In this document: piece by piece, positions 52,628-62,708 of the stretch | How positions within the stretch are numbered: position 1 is the first letter of the stretch | Layout of the letters: each line of letters begins with the position of its first letter | Assembly (NCBI GenBank): GCA_002728755.1 | Contig: PBVT01000047.1 | Span: forward strand, 124,001 to 188,000 | Direction: 5' to 3' | Origin: Myxococcales bacterium | GTDB taxonomy: Bacteria; Myxococcota_A; UBA9042; UBA3505 | DNA length: 64,000 bases | The notes under the pieces: model-generated | The model's database searches: none | What the model was told of the DNA's origin: nothing | What the model saw: the letters and a program-made list of their open reading frames with translations, nothing else | Position numbers and translations under genes: made by a program

Positions 52628-53494
52628 TTAAGCCGAGCGTCGAGTCACGGACTCCGGCTGGACTCGGATCCGATCGCGTATCGTCTTAGCCAGCTCTACA
52701 TAAGCTGCGGCGGCCGGACCATTGGGGTCTGTTTCAAATACCGTAGTACCTGAAATCTGTGCACGAGACACCGCACTCTGGCTAGGCACTTCTACATCTA
52801 GGACTGTGCCCGAGGCAATCTCTTCCAGCCGGTCTCGAACCGCCTTATTCAAAGACTTGCTACGCCGATCCACCCGGCAGAGAAGTACACCCGCAAGCTC
52901 CGGGCGGCGTTGGAATGTGTCTTCGAGTATCTCCAGCGTGTCGAGAATGTCGGATACCCCGTTTATGGCAAGCTGGCTCATATCACTTGGCACAATCACC
53001 AGATCGCTAGCCAGCAGAGCCCCCACCGTCAGATTCCCCAGGTTTGGAGGGCAATCGATGATGACGACATCAAAATCTTCTCTCGCTGTCTTCAGAGCGC
53101 GATCGATCACAAACTCCTTACCAATGCGGGCGTTTAGTTGAATCTCAACCTGATGCAGGCCTTTGTCAGGAGAAGTGATCGACAATCCCGAGATTGTGGT
53201 GGGTACGGCCAGATTCTTAAGATCCGCCTTACGTTCCAAAAGGCAGGAGCCGAGACGGCGGGTGGTATGGACCCGGGTCGAACGATGGAGATGCGCACCA
53301 ACATGTCCCTGCGCATCCAGATCGATCAAGAACACACGAAGATGGAAGGATTGGGCCAGGGCGACCGCCAGATGAACTGCTGTCGTTGTCTTACCGACTC
53401 CGCCTTTCTGCGCCGCTACCGCTACAATCGGTGCGCTAGAGCCCAGTTCTGTTTTATACCCTGTAGGCTTGCTTCCTTTGCCAAACGACACCAT
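52628..53494 (-). CDS. Orphan ParA-family ATPase
   Basis: 288 residues from ATG 53494, with GGAGGAG 6 bases upstream (a longer frame to 53536 adds 14 residues that include this site). The deviant Walker A KGGVGKTTTAVHLA, switch I LIDLDAQGHVG and Walker B DVVIIDCPPNLGN are intact. N-terminal helix absent, so closer to the small chromosomal/orphan ParA and Soj types. No parB or parS is adjacent. May position a cellular cargo rather than segregate DNA. Convergent with the sulfatase gene (8-base gap); divergent from the kinase. Confidence 0.9.
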   Translation of the reverse strand: MVSFGKGSKPTGYKTELGSSAPIVAVAAQKGGVGKTTTAVHLAVALAQSFHLRVFLIDLDAQGHVGAHLHRSTRVHTTRRLGSCLLERKADLKNLAVPTTISGLSITSPDKGLHQVEIQLNARIGKEFVIDRALKTAREDFDVVIIDCPPNLGNLTVGALLASDLVIVPSDMSQLAINGVSDILDTLEILEDTFQRRPELAGVLLCRVDRRSKSLNKAVRDRLEEIASGTVLDVEVPSQSAVSRAQISGTTVFETDPNGPAAAAYVELAKTIRDRIRVQPESVTRRSA

Positions 53495-53703
53495 GGTAAC
53501 TCCTCCTGCTGGACCGGTTATTCTGAATGGGACCACAAGGTATCGTCGACAGCAAAAAATCTATTCCAAATCTCCATTTTTCAGGGCACAACGTTCGTAC
53601 ATCGCATAAGAGGGAGCGATGACACTTGCGCCAGACCACCTACATGGGCGATATGGATAAACCGACTCGCTTCTTCTGGGTCTAGTGCGCACGGCAAATT
53701 ATT

Positions 53704-55800
53704 GTGAAGAAAACCGCAACAACACTTCGTTTGGTCCTGACCCTGGGGATCATTACCGCTCTGGTATTGATTTCAGCGATTCACACAACCCCCAACACCT
53801 CCTATGACAGTGTGGGGTACGAATGCACAGAGGAAGCCAAACCATTCGAGCTCGCTGATGGCTGGCATTTCAAGAGTGGGACCGACCCCACCTGGGCCTT
53901 GCCCTGCGATAACCCCAAACTCACATGTGCAGGGGAACAACCTGATGGGTTCCAGCCTGTTAACGTTCCAGCGCATTGGGAGACCTACGGTAATAAGAAC
54001 CTGGACGGTCACGGCTGGTTTCGCGTGGAGTTCGCTACTCCATCCCCCATTTCATGCCGTCCTCTAGGACTATCGATCGGCGGTATCAAACACGCTAGCG
54101 CCATATTCTTGAACGGTTATCGCGTCGGCGGACTCGGTGGCTTTCCACCCTATCCAACCGATGCTGGCGATATTCGCCAAGTGGTCCCATTACCAAGGCA
54201 TGTTCTCAAAGCCCCTGGAGAGAAGAACCTCATCGCGATTCATGTCTACGACTGGGGCAACTGGGGTGGAATCGTGCATGGCCCTGTGGTCATAGGTGAT
54301 CTGGTATCCATGTCGAGTCGAATTAATCTACTCGGGTTACTCTTATTGCTTGCGCCCGTCTTCCTTCTCATTGCGGGCTGTCAGCAACTCGCAGTGTGGG
54401 TTCTACAGCCCGAGCGTAAAGCCTCGTTCTTCTTCTTCTGGTATTCCTTTGGTGCGGCGATGATCGCCCTACCCCATACTGCGATACCAACCCTCACCGG
54501 TATGGACCTCAATGTCCTGGAAGCCTTTTATTGGCTCGGAATTCTAACTTCACCGCTCTTATTCGTCCTATTCGCCAACGAATTGTTTTCCAGCCGGTCC
54601 CCGCTTTGGACCTGGATTCCCGCATATCTGTTGTTCGCAATCGGTATCGGCACATTCGTCGGTTTCCGAACCGTTCAGTATGAACAGCTCTTCATTCGAC
54701 ATCTCCGTCCCATCTATATCCTGGCGTTCGTGCAGGTCGTCTATCTACTCGTAAAGCCGGCCTTCGAGCGTAAGACGGTCGCCCTTTGGATGCTAGGCGT
54801 CATTCTTGTCTTAGTCGGAGTTTCCATGTCGGCCTTTTACGCCGGTTTCTCCGAGGTGTTCCGCCCCACACCTGTAATTCTATGTTGGGTCGCACTGGCG
54901 ATTGTGTCTCTGGTCACAATGGCAAAAACAGCAGCAGAAAATACCGCACGGGTTGTTCTCGCGAAAAAGGAGCTTGAATTACGTGTCCAAGAGCGAACCA
55001 CACAACTCAATGCCGCCAACCAGAACCTCATAGCCCGCAATCAAGATCTCGGAGTCTTTGCGCAAACACTGGCACACGATCTTCGAGGGCCGATGGGGAC
55101 GATTAAATCCCTATCGGAACTTCTCATATCCGAAATGGACACCGACCAAAAAGACGAAAACCAACAGACGGCTGTTCATATACGAGAAAGCGTGATTCGT
55201 ATGAATGGCCTTCTAGACGGAATTGCTCGCCTGGCACGAGTGGGTCGAGATATCCAACCGGTTCAACACATCGAGTTGTCCATCGTTATCGATGACGTAA
55301 TCGCCCTACTAAGCGGGGAGATACAAAATAGAGAGGCGAACATTCAGGTAGAAGAAGAGCTACCGTCCGTTTGGGGTTTTCCCAGTGATCTGACCGAGCT
55401 TGTCATGAATCTGGTGGAGAATGCGATCAAACATAACCCCAAGAGCCAACCCAAGGTCTGGATGCGTCCGCTCACAATGGACCAGCTGGGAGAAAGCTCC
55501 CTCCCACAGAACACCGTAGGCTTTGCAATCGAAGACGACGGTCCGGGAATCGATGTGAGCGCCCGTGAGCGTCTATTCCAACCGTTTGTACGTGGATTAG
55601 ATGCCCTTGGTGAAGGCCATGGCGTAGGCCTCTCTGTCGCGATGCGAGTTGTATCCCAGATGGAAGGAAAAATCTGGATAGAAGACCGACCAGGAGGTGG
55701 AACACGCATATGTTGCATTTTCCCTGCCGAGACTCGAGATGAAAGCGATACAACCAAAGCCGCAGATGAGGTCCATCCGCCAATTGGCGTAGACCCATGA
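53704..55800 (+). CDS. Sensor histidine kinase with sugar-binding-like extracellular domain and seven-helix membrane domain
   Basis: 698 residues. A signal/anchor helix (about 8-26), then an extracellular jelly-roll domain (about 45-195: LADGWHFKSG, WQPVNVPAHWE-like FQPVNVPAHWETYGN, GHGWFRVEF, IFLNGYRVGGLGGFPP) reminiscent of the sugar-binding module of GH2 glycosidases. Seven hydrophobic helices follow (about 203-415, 7TMR-DISM type), a short coiled coil, then the kinase: H-box LAHDLRGPMG (His 458), N-box NLVENAIKHNP, G boxes DDGPGID and GHGVGLSVA. GTG start. No response regulator is adjacent. Probably senses a sugar or other extracellular ligand. Confidence 0.88.
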   Translation: MKKTATTLRLVLTLGIITALVLISAIHTTPNTSYDSVGYECTEEAKPFELADGWHFKSGTDPTWALPCDNPKLTCAGEQPDGFQPVNVPAHWETYGNKNLDGHGWFRVEFATPSPISCRPLGLSIGGIKHASAIFLNGYRVGGLGGFPPYPTDAGDIRQVVPLPRHVLKAPGEKNLIAIHVYDWGNWGGIVHGPVVIGDLVSMSSRINLLGLLLLLAPVFLLIAGCQQLAVWVLQPERKASFFFFWYSFGAAMIALPHTAIPTLTGMDLNVLEAFYWLGILTSPLLFVLFANELFSSRSPLWTWIPAYLLFAIGIGTFVGFRTVQYEQLFIRHLRPIYILAFVQVVYLLVKPAFERKTVALWMLGVILVLVGVSMSAFYAGFSEVFRPTPVILCWVALAIVSLVTMAKTAAENTARVVLAKKELELRVQERTTQLNAANQNLIARNQDLGVFAQTLAHDLRGPMGTIKSLSELLISEMDTDQKDENQQTAVHIRESVIRMNGLLDGIARLARVGRDIQPVQHIELSIVIDDVIALLSGEIQNREANIQVEEELPSVWGFPSDLTELVMNLVENAIKHNPKSQPKVWMRPLTMDQLGESSLPQNTVGFAIEDDGPGIDVSARERLFQPFVRGLDALGEGHGVGLSVAMRVVSQMEGKIWIEDRPGGGTRICCIFPAETRDESDTTKAADEVHPPIGVDP

Positions 55801-55828
55801 CATCTCAAAACACAGGACGTATACTTCG

Positions 55829-57040
55829 ATGATGTTCCGCCACTGCACGCTGGTATTCGGTCTTCTGATCGGCTCTATTCTGCTGAGTAACTGTAGCCGT
55901 CAATCACCCGCTCGCCGGGCCGGGGAACCGTCGAAGGTGCTCCCTACGCCGGCGACCGATGCCCCCACCTTTTTGACTCGATCACCTGAATTTCAGGCCG
56001 AACTTGAGGCGTTCCGAATGCGACTCCTCGAGCGTGATCCCAAACGAACGCTCGTAAAGATCAAAGACTGGGCATCGGGCGATAACGCCCACGACACAGA
56101 AGTACAGATGCTCTGGGCCCACGCTCTCTGGATCGCAGGAGACTTTGAAAAAGCGCATCAGGTTGCAGAAAAATTCCGGCCGGGTTTGGAACTATTCGTA
56201 CGAAAAAACCGAGACGATGCTCTCGGGCGCAGTGTTCTGTCTCGCGGCCGACAAATCCTGGGTGATGTTGTGGGAGCCGAGGTGCAACTACGAATTGCCA
56301 TCCGTAAAGGTCTACAATCACCAGCAGAGCGAGAACGGTGGGTTGGTCTGTTGATTCAACGTGACAATCTTGCCGATCAGCAGGAACTCTTTCATCAGGA
56401 GATTGGTGAAAAGCAGGCTCTTTCCAACGGTAGCATCTGTGCTAGTCGTGCCCTTGGCCTCGTGAACCTGGAGCAACTAGAACAAGCCGACGAGCTCCTT
56501 GATCAGTGTATGGATGATGATCGTTCGGAGACGACGCCACGAATTATTCGAGCACGTCTGGAGACCACACGAGGATTGGTGGATCTACGACTCGGCCGTT
56601 TGATGCAAGCGAGGGATCACTTCAAACGAGCCACAACCATTAATTCAAGAGATGCCGACGCATACCATGGGCTAGCGCTTGTATATTGGCGACAACGCGA
56701 TGTTCGAGCAGCGGAACCTCTACGAAAAGCACTGAATGTACGAACAGATCCCGAATACGCTTTTCTACGTGGGCTCATCCATATGTACGGTAACCGCCTC
56801 GAGAAATCGATCGACGATCTCAATCTTGCGATGGAGCATCTACAATTATGGTCTAACGTGGAGAGCCAACGATGGAGAGTCCCATTCATGTTGGGACGGG
56901 TCTTGGCGCGGAAACAACATTTTGCCCGAGCACAGCAGGCCCTGGAGCAAGCTTTAAAGCTCGACCCGGGTCCCCAGGCGCACCTTGATATTTATCGTCA
57001 TCTAGTCTGGGTGCGACAGAAAGGTTCGAAAACCCCATAA
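55829..57040 (+). CDS. TPR-repeat lipoprotein
   Basis: 403 residues. Lipobox signal MMFRHCTLVFGLLIGSILLSNC (Cys 22), then Ala/Pro/Thr-rich linker and TPR-like helical repeats to the end (LRIAIRKGLQSPAERERW; ARDHFKRATTINSRDADAYHGLALVYWRQRDVRAAEPLRKAL; HFARAQQALEQALKLDPG). Anchored to the inner or outer membrane, probably as a scaffold for protein contacts. It begins 28 bases after the kinase gene on the same strand, so the two may be co-transcribed. Confidence 0.85.
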   Translation: MMFRHCTLVFGLLIGSILLSNCSRQSPARRAGEPSKVLPTPATDAPTFLTRSPEFQAELEAFRMRLLERDPKRTLVKIKDWASGDNAHDTEVQMLWAHALWIAGDFEKAHQVAEKFRPGLELFVRKNRDDALGRSVLSRGRQILGDVVGAEVQLRIAIRKGLQSPAERERWVGLLIQRDNLADQQELFHQEIGEKQALSNGSICASRALGLVNLEQLEQADELLDQCMDDDRSETTPRIIRARLETTRGLVDLRLGRLMQARDHFKRATTINSRDADAYHGLALVYWRQRDVRAAEPLRKALNVRTDPEYAFLRGLIHMYGNRLEKSIDDLNLAMEHLQLWSNVESQRWRVPFMLGRVLARKQHFARAQQALEQALKLDPGPQAHLDIYRHLVWVRQKGSKTP

Positions 57041-57113
57041 TCGAACTTTCCTTGCGGACAATAAACACCAGGTCTGATAGGACTCGTATGGATTCCTAGA
57101 ATGCCGTTATTTC

Positions 57114-58331
57114 ATGTCTATCATCGTCCAGAAATATGGGGGCTCATCCGTTGCCAACGAAGAGGCGATTCGTACGGTCGCCCAACGTGTGGTTCGGACA
57201 AAGCAACAAGGAAATAAGGTGGTCGTGGTTGTGTCGGCCATGGGCGACACTACGGATCATCTACTCTCTCTTGCCAACCGGGTATCGAAAGCGCCCGATC
57301 GGCGCGAACTCGATATGCTGGTGACGGCAGGTGAACGTATCAGTATCGCCTTATTGTCCATGGCCATCTGGGATCTTGGCCACGAAGCGATCTCGTTTAC
57401 AGGCTCTCAGAGCGGAATCATAACGAACACAAGTCATAATCGAGCAAAGATCGTTGAAGTACGACCGTTTCGGATTCAGGATGAGCTCGCTCGCGATCGC
57501 ATCGTGATTGTTGCTGGATACCAGGGCGTCTCCTACAACCGTGAGATTACAGCACTAGGCCGTGGGGGAACGGACGCAACCGCCGTAGCTCTAGCGGCAG
57601 CACTCGACGCAGAGAGCTGTGAAATATACAGCGACGTCGACGGCATCTATACCTCCGATCCAAACGTCGTTCTGGACGCAAAGCGACTGGACTCCATCAC
57701 CTATGATGAAATGCTTACGCTTTCCAAGCATGGGGCCCGTGTCATGAACGCCGATGCTGTCGCCTATGCCCAGAGGCATAAGATTGCACTTTTTGCACGC
57801 GGGACCACAGCACCGGATGCGGATAAGGGAACCTTGATTCGCGTACATCGACCGGAATCCTCACAGCTGGTTACTGGTGTTACCCATCGCACAGACTGCT
57901 GGTCTCTTCAGTTTCAATTGGAGGATCCGGCGGAAGAAACGAAAGTGCTCCGCGCTCTGACGACTGCGGGGATCGCGCCGCATCTCGTCAATTCATCCTC
58001 GACTACCGGGCATTGTCTCGACGCTCTAGTCTGTGAAGAAAACCATTCCGGCCTGGACGATCGTATCCGTGAACTTGCTCTACCCAGCGGTACCAGCCTT
58101 ATTAGCCGACAACCGGTACACACCGTCTCTGTCGTAGGCAATGGCCTGATCGAAGACGTAGAACTGTTTCACCAGCTGCTGGACATGGCAGAGAAATATC
58201 ATCCGATTGGGGTTCACGTAGAGCCCATCTCAACGACATTTGTTCTCGCTGCCTCCAATGCAAGTGAACAGGGTGGAAAGCACGAGGCGCAGGAACTGAC
58301 ACGAGAAATACACAACGCATTCATAGAATAA
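57114..58331 (+). CDS. lysC: Aspartate kinase
   Basis: 405 residues, standard length for monofunctional aspartokinase. Catalytic N-terminus: [97 protein letters not shown]. Two C-terminal ACT domains (about 265-400) form the allosteric site for Lys/Thr. Phosphorylates aspartate at the entry to lysine, methionine, threonine and diaminopimelate synthesis. No clear Shine-Dalgarno before the ATG. Flanked by spacers of 73 and 190 bases, so apparently monocistronic. Confidence 0.97.
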   Translation: MSIIVQKYGGSSVANEEAIRTVAQRVVRTKQQGNKVVVVVSAMGDTTDHLLSLANRVSKAPDRRELDMLVTAGERISIALLSMAIWDLGHEAISFTGSQSGIITNTSHNRAKIVEVRPFRIQDELARDRIVIVAGYQGVSYNREITALGRGGTDATAVALAAALDAESCEIYSDVDGIYTSDPNVVLDAKRLDSITYDEMLTLSKHGARVMNADAVAYAQRHKIALFARGTTAPDADKGTLIRVHRPESSQLVTGVTHRTDCWSLQFQLEDPAEETKVLRALTTAGIAPHLVNSSSTTGHCLDALVCEENHSGLDDRIRELALPSGTSLISRQPVHTVSVVGNGLIEDVELFHQLLDMAEKYHPIGVHVEPISTTFVLAASNASEQGGKHEAQELTREIHNAFIE

Positions 58332-58521
58332 AAACAACATCGATTGGCCGTGCCTAAGGCCTTTCACAACAAACAAAACCAGAATTACGTAATCAACGAT
58401 AACCAACTCAATAAACAATAGATGTTTACACGATTTCGAAAGCTACTTGAGGTCCAGCATTGGTTCCGATAGCTTGTCGCTTCAGGATATCGTGTAGCGA
58501 GTTCAACTTGGAGGATTTGAT

Positions 58522-58995
58522 ATGGCAGGGAGTCTAAACAAGGCCATCTTGATCGGTCGGCTAGGACGCGATCCGGAACTTCGCCACACCCAATCAAATA
58601 TGGCGGTGTGCAATTTCACGTTGGCTACCAACGAAAACCGAAAGAGTGCATCTGGCGACGGCCAGGAACATACCGAATGGCATCGTGTCGTCGTATGGGG
58701 GCGCCAGGCAGAGGTTGCAAACCAATACCTGCAGAAAGGTCGACTGGTATATGTCGAGGGCCGGATTCAGACACGTAAATACACAGATCGGGACGGACTG
58801 GAGCGCAGCTCAACCGAGATTGTGGCCCGGGACATTCAGTTCCTTAGTAGCCAGGGTGATCGGCAAGACTTCATGGGTTCGCCACAAGACAGTTACTCCT
58901 CGCAGGGTACGGCAAGTCATGCTCCTACCACGTCGAGCAGCGCTCCAAGTGCACCCCCTGCTGACGACTTCACTGAGGACGACATTCCATTCTAA
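58522..58995 (+). CDS. ssb: Single-stranded DNA-binding protein
   Basis: 157 residues. OB-fold: SLNKAILIGRLGRDPELRHT, MAVCNFTLATNENRK, TEWHRVVVWGRQAEVANQYLQKGRLVYVEGRIQTRKYTDRDG. A Ser/Thr/Pro/Ala-rich linker (about 115-147) leads to the acidic tip DDFTEDDIPF that recruits repair and replication partners. Essential tetrameric single-strand binder. ATG with TTGGAGGA upstream. The 190-base leader contains no obvious LexA-type box. Confidence 0.97.
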   Translation: MAGSLNKAILIGRLGRDPELRHTQSNMAVCNFTLATNENRKSASGDGQEHTEWHRVVVWGRQAEVANQYLQKGRLVYVEGRIQTRKYTDRDGLERSSTEIVARDIQFLSSQGDRQDFMGSPQDSYSSQGTASHAPTTSSSAPSAPPADDFTEDDIPF

Positions 58996-59009
58996 GGCCC
59001 AAGGACTAC

Positions 59010-61649
59010 ATGCGGTACATAACCCCCTTGTACAGATCCCTCCGAGTATGGAGTCTATTGCTGACCACTTTGGTTGGTGGATCATTCCTGGTCGGAATGT
59101 CCGCATGTGGTGAAGGCCCTACAAATGGCGGTATTCCAACGGTCAAACTGCCGGACGGTGGTTCGACAAACGGTGAGAATCGCCCGCCCGTATTAAAGAG
59201 CATCGGAGACCGGCAGATCGCCCTGAATCAATCGCTTTCAATTCAATTGGAAGCTTTCGATCCCGACAATGATCCGCTCGTCTATTCCATCTTTGGGAAT
59301 ATGCCCGCCTCTGCCAAATTCGATAAGTTGACTGGCAAGTTCGATTGGACACCAACGGAGATGGTACCACCACTCTTTATGACGTTTCAGGTGAGTGATG
59401 GGACAGAGACCGATCGAGAGACGGTAAAGTTCACGGTATCTTCCCAGATTCAGAACCTTCCTCCCGAATTTCAGAGTATCGGTGCTCAGGTTGTCCCGGT
59501 CGGGACCGTGTACTCGCTTCAACTCAATGCCATCGACCCGAATGGCGACCCGCTGTTTTACGGTGTATCTGGCTCCCTGCCTGATGGTGCAACGCTCAAC
59601 CCGAACACCGGCTTTCTGGCATGGAATGTCCCCACTCACTTAAGCGGACAGACCATACGAATCAGCTTTACGGTTAGTGACGGCACTCTTACAGACACGA
59701 TGAACGTTGACTTTGTCGTGGGCCAGTCGGGTACTGGAGGGCCTGAACCCCCTGTGGTCGCGCCCGCGGGCCCCTTCTCGGCCGTAGCTGGACAACTGTT
59801 CAATTTTACCATCGAGGCCACGGATCCCAATAACGATCAACTGACCTATAGCTTCGATGGCCAGGCGCCAATGGGCGGCTCTCTCGATGCGTATACAGGT
59901 GTCTTCACATGGGTTCCTCCCATCGCACTGATCGGTACCACGGAGTCCATCGGGTTTGCGGTAACAGATGGAACCTTTACCACCTATGCCGAGATTAAGG
60001 TCACTATCACATCGGCCGGCACTGGTACCACATGCCCGAATGATAATTTCGAGCCCAACGAATCCCCCGACGTCGCCCCGTCCATCGCACCAGGTGTGTA
60101 TACAGATCTCACGATCTGTGATTCCGACAACACGACCTACGATAATGATTGGTACCTGGTACAACTGCCACAAACACAAGGGCTCAGTGCCACAATCGAG
60201 TGGAACACAGGTGGAGATTCACTCGACCTGCTTCTGGGTAGAATGTCCGCGTCGGGAACTATCGAATATGTCGCTTCGAGCACAGGGCTGGGCTCCCAAC
60301 GTACAGTGTCATTCAATGGCACGCATACGGGTCAACTCTATATTTGGGTCTTTGGTGTAGACCCACTGATCTATGCCGAGCCCTACACCCTAACAGTCCA
60401 GACGGAAACAGCGCAGACGACCTGTACCCCTGATGCCCAGGAGGGCGCCTCTGGAAATGACAACGCCACATCGGCCACACCGTTGGGAAGCGTCACCAAC
60501 CTGTCTCTCACGGGTCTCACGGTCTGTGGAAACGACCCGGACTGGTATGAGTTCTATTTGACCTGTGGCCAAAATGTAACGGTGAGTATTCAGGCCGAGA
60601 CGCCCGACCTTGATCTCGATTTATACATCTACGAAGCGTCGGCCCCAACAACGGTGCTTGATTCATCAACCACGTTCTCCGGGAATGAAACCATCTCGAT
60701 CCCCTCGGTGCCAAAGAGCAGTTTCTACCTGGCCAAAGTGCATAGCTATCCACCGGAATCATCTGGCAACTATTCCTTGAGTATTGTGGCCAACGCTGGA
60801 GCGACCAACTGTTTCGCAGATGCGAATGAACCAAACGATTCCGAATCACAAGCCACCTATCTGACATCGGGCATTGCACTCAGCAATCAGACCCTCTGCT
60901 GTGACGATGATTATTTCCAAATCCCCATACAGGCCGGACAACAACTCAACGTAGGTATTCAATTCTTCCAGGGAGCGGGCGTCGTGGAGCTCTTCACAGG
61001 ATTGAACAATACACCGGTGTCGAGTCAGATCGGTTCAGATATCACACTCAATTGGACGGCGACCCTGACAGGAACCGCCTATATCCGTGTTAGCGGCACG
61101 AATATTGGGTCCACATATCAAGTTCTTGCCACAACGACGGGCGGTGGGGGCCCCCCCTCATCCTGCACAAATCTATCCTGCGATATATACCAGGTCTGTG
61201 AGCCTGCCTCAGGATGTATCTTTAACTTCTGTGAGGAGGACGCGGCCTGTCCCAATGGACACGTCTGCATAGACACCTACTGCGTCAACTCCTGTGAAGA
61301 CGACTCCGACTGCCGAACATCACTCGGATACCGGTGCAAAAGCTTCACATACGGACACTACTGTGGACTGAGTTCATCGACCGCCTCACCGGGCGATGAA
61401 TGCTATAATTTCACTTCATGTTCGGGAGCCGACTCCTGCCTGTTACAGGGGTATGGAGGCTATTGCTCCGTTGCCAACTGTGGCTTCACCAATCCTTGCC
61501 CAACGGGAACAGAATGTCTCTATGACGGAGACTTCTTCTCCTACTGCGCAAAGAGCTGTGCTGCCTCAGACGATTGCCGAACCGCTGAAGGCTACGCATG
61601 TTCCTATAAATCCACGTCCAGCGGTCAGGCGTGGGTTTGCGCCCCGTAA
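59010..61649 (+). CDS. Large surface lipoprotein with Ig-like, PPC-like and Cys-rich domains
   Basis: 879 residues. Signal and lipobox LTTLVGGSFLVGMSAC (Cys about 33). Three cadherin-/He_PIG-like Ig modules (about 50-335), each with a 'DPDNDPLVYSIFGNMPASAKFD..TGKFDWTP' type core. Then three PPC-like beta modules (about 345-700) with the motifs CDSDNTTYDNDWYLV, CGNDPDWYEFYL and CCDDDYFQIPI. The last 165 residues are a chain of short Cys-rich, EGF-like units (CPNGHVCIDTYCVNSCEDDS). Looks like a cell-surface adhesin or sensor. Begins 14 bases after ssb. The next two genes follow in the same direction, the last two with an ATGA overlap. Confidence 0.85.
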   Translation: MRYITPLYRSLRVWSLLLTTLVGGSFLVGMSACGEGPTNGGIPTVKLPDGGSTNGENRPPVLKSIGDRQIALNQSLSIQLEAFDPDNDPLVYSIFGNMPASAKFDKLTGKFDWTPTEMVPPLFMTFQVSDGTETDRETVKFTVSSQIQNLPPEFQSIGAQVVPVGTVYSLQLNAIDPNGDPLFYGVSGSLPDGATLNPNTGFLAWNVPTHLSGQTIRISFTVSDGTLTDTMNVDFVVGQSGTGGPEPPVVAPAGPFSAVAGQLFNFTIEATDPNNDQLTYSFDGQAPMGGSLDAYTGVFTWVPPIALIGTTESIGFAVTDGTFTTYAEIKVTITSAGTGTTCPNDNFEPNESPDVAPSIAPGVYTDLTICDSDNTTYDNDWYLVQLPQTQGLSATIEWNTGGDSLDLLLGRMSASGTIEYVASSTGLGSQRTVSFNGTHTGQLYIWVFGVDPLIYAEPYTLTVQTETAQTTCTPDAQEGASGNDNATSATPLGSVTNLSLTGLTVCGNDPDWYEFYLTCGQNVTVSIQAETPDLDLDLYIYEASAPTTVLDSSTTFSGNETISIPSVPKSSFYLAKVHSYPPESSGNYSLSIVANAGATNCFADANEPNDSESQATYLTSGIALSNQTLCCDDDYFQIPIQAGQQLNVGIQFFQGAGVVELFTGLNNTPVSSQIGSDITLNWTATLTGTAYIRVSGTNIGSTYQVLATTTGGGGPPSSCTNLSCDIYQVCEPASGCIFNFCEEDAACPNGHVCIDTYCVNSCEDDSDCRTSLGYRCKSFTYGHYCGLSSSTASPGDECYNFTSCSGADSCLLQGYGGYCSVANCGFTNPCPTGTECLYDGDFFSYCAKSCAASDDCRTAEGYACSYKSTSSGQAWVCAP

Positions 61650-61658
61650 GGACGAAGC

Positions 61659-62708
61659 GTGCTGCGACTCACTCGCTGGATTGTATTCGGCTACCTGGCA
61701 ATGGCCATTGGTTGCGCGAACTCCGGGCCGATGCCTTCTTCGGCCTATGATGAACAAGCCAATTGTCCGATGTTGGACAGTTACCTGGAAACGACCTTTG
61801 CCCTCTTTGACAACCAGGGTCTTCCTGCACTCCAAAGCACATTACAGTCAGATCTCGACACCGGTACGCGCTCGATCGTCCTCAATCTACTCTTTGAGGT
61901 TCTCGACGTAATACCAGCGACTGAGCTCAGCCAGTTGGAGGACGCAACGGATAGCGACCAGTTTGAGGGCCTTAAAGGGTTGATAGTCCAACTCCTCGAC
62001 GCTATCGACCAACTTGACTCCAATACCAGGACTTCGTTCCTGGGGGGACTCCATCGGACCAGTCAAGCGTGTAGCCTCAAACCAATCCTACACCTCATGC
62101 ATCGCCTCTTATCGGCATCGACGGAAAATCGAAACGGCTTAGATTCCGCACTACGTTCCTTTGGGGATCTGATGGCGAACTCCGATGCCGACGCTTGGTT
62201 CGAGAGCCTATCTGCCCTATTGCCAATTCTAGCGCATGTCGATGAACACCCCGAAGCTCTCGAAGATTTCGTGGCGATAATTTCCGAAGGCCCCGACGAT
62301 CCATCGAATGATGTTTTAGAGCTCCTGCAAGACCCCGAGTTTGTGTCTTCATTGAGCGCACTCGGTCAGTGTATGGAGTTGGTGGAGCAAAGCCAGGACT
62401 TTGCTCTCCTACATGGTCTTTCGCAGATGCTCGCCTCTGGACACCTGGCAATGGAAACGTCCACTTCCTCCGAGCCAGAGGGGGCCCCATCCACCAGTTC
62501 TATTCTGGGTTTTCTCAGCGCGATTCTAGAACAGGACACTCTCGTAACAAATATGCAGATGGCCCTTGGTTGGCTGCTTGAACCGAGCCGATTCGAGGTC
62601 TTGTTGGCGGACATCAGAACCCTCATAAACTCCGGCGCCGTCGAAGAGTTGATTGGCCTGAGCACCGCTATCAACTCTGGCGATTGCCATGTGGAACCCT
62701 CCCCATGA
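61659..62708 (+). CDS. Hypothetical helical lipoprotein
   Basis: 349 residues. GTG start after AAGGA; lipobox MLRLTRWIVFGYLAMAIGC (Cys 19). The mature protein is acidic and almost wholly alpha-helical, with Leu-rich amphipathic repeats (GLKGLIVQLLDAIDQLDSN; DDPSNDVLELLQDPEFVSSLSALGQCMELVEQ) like a HEAT/ARM-type solenoid. No named domain. It overlaps the next OMP gene by ATGA, so it may be an accessory lipoprotein of that outer-membrane channel or of the upstream surface protein. Confidence 0.72.
   Translation: MLRLTRWIVFGYLAMAIGCANSGPMPSSAYDEQANCPMLDSYLETTFALFDNQGLPALQSTLQSDLDTGTRSIVLNLLFEVLDVIPATELSQLEDATDSDQFEGLKGLIVQLLDAIDQLDSNTRTSFLGGLHRTSQACSLKPILHLMHRLLSASTENRNGLDSALRSFGDLMANSDADAWFESLSALLPILAHVDEHPEALEDFVAIISEGPDDPSNDVLELLQDPEFVSSLSALGQCMELVEQSQDFALLHGLSQMLASGHLAMETSTSSEPEGAPSTSSILGFLSAILEQDTLVTNMQMALGWLLEPSRFEVLLADIRTLINSGAVEELIGLSTAINSGDCHVEPSP

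Noticed and set aside
58332-58521. Possible SOS (LexA) box or small RNA in the ssb leader
   Set aside because: No GAAC-N4-GTTC, CTGT-N8-ACAG or comparable palindrome was seen, and no terminator closes a small RNA there.
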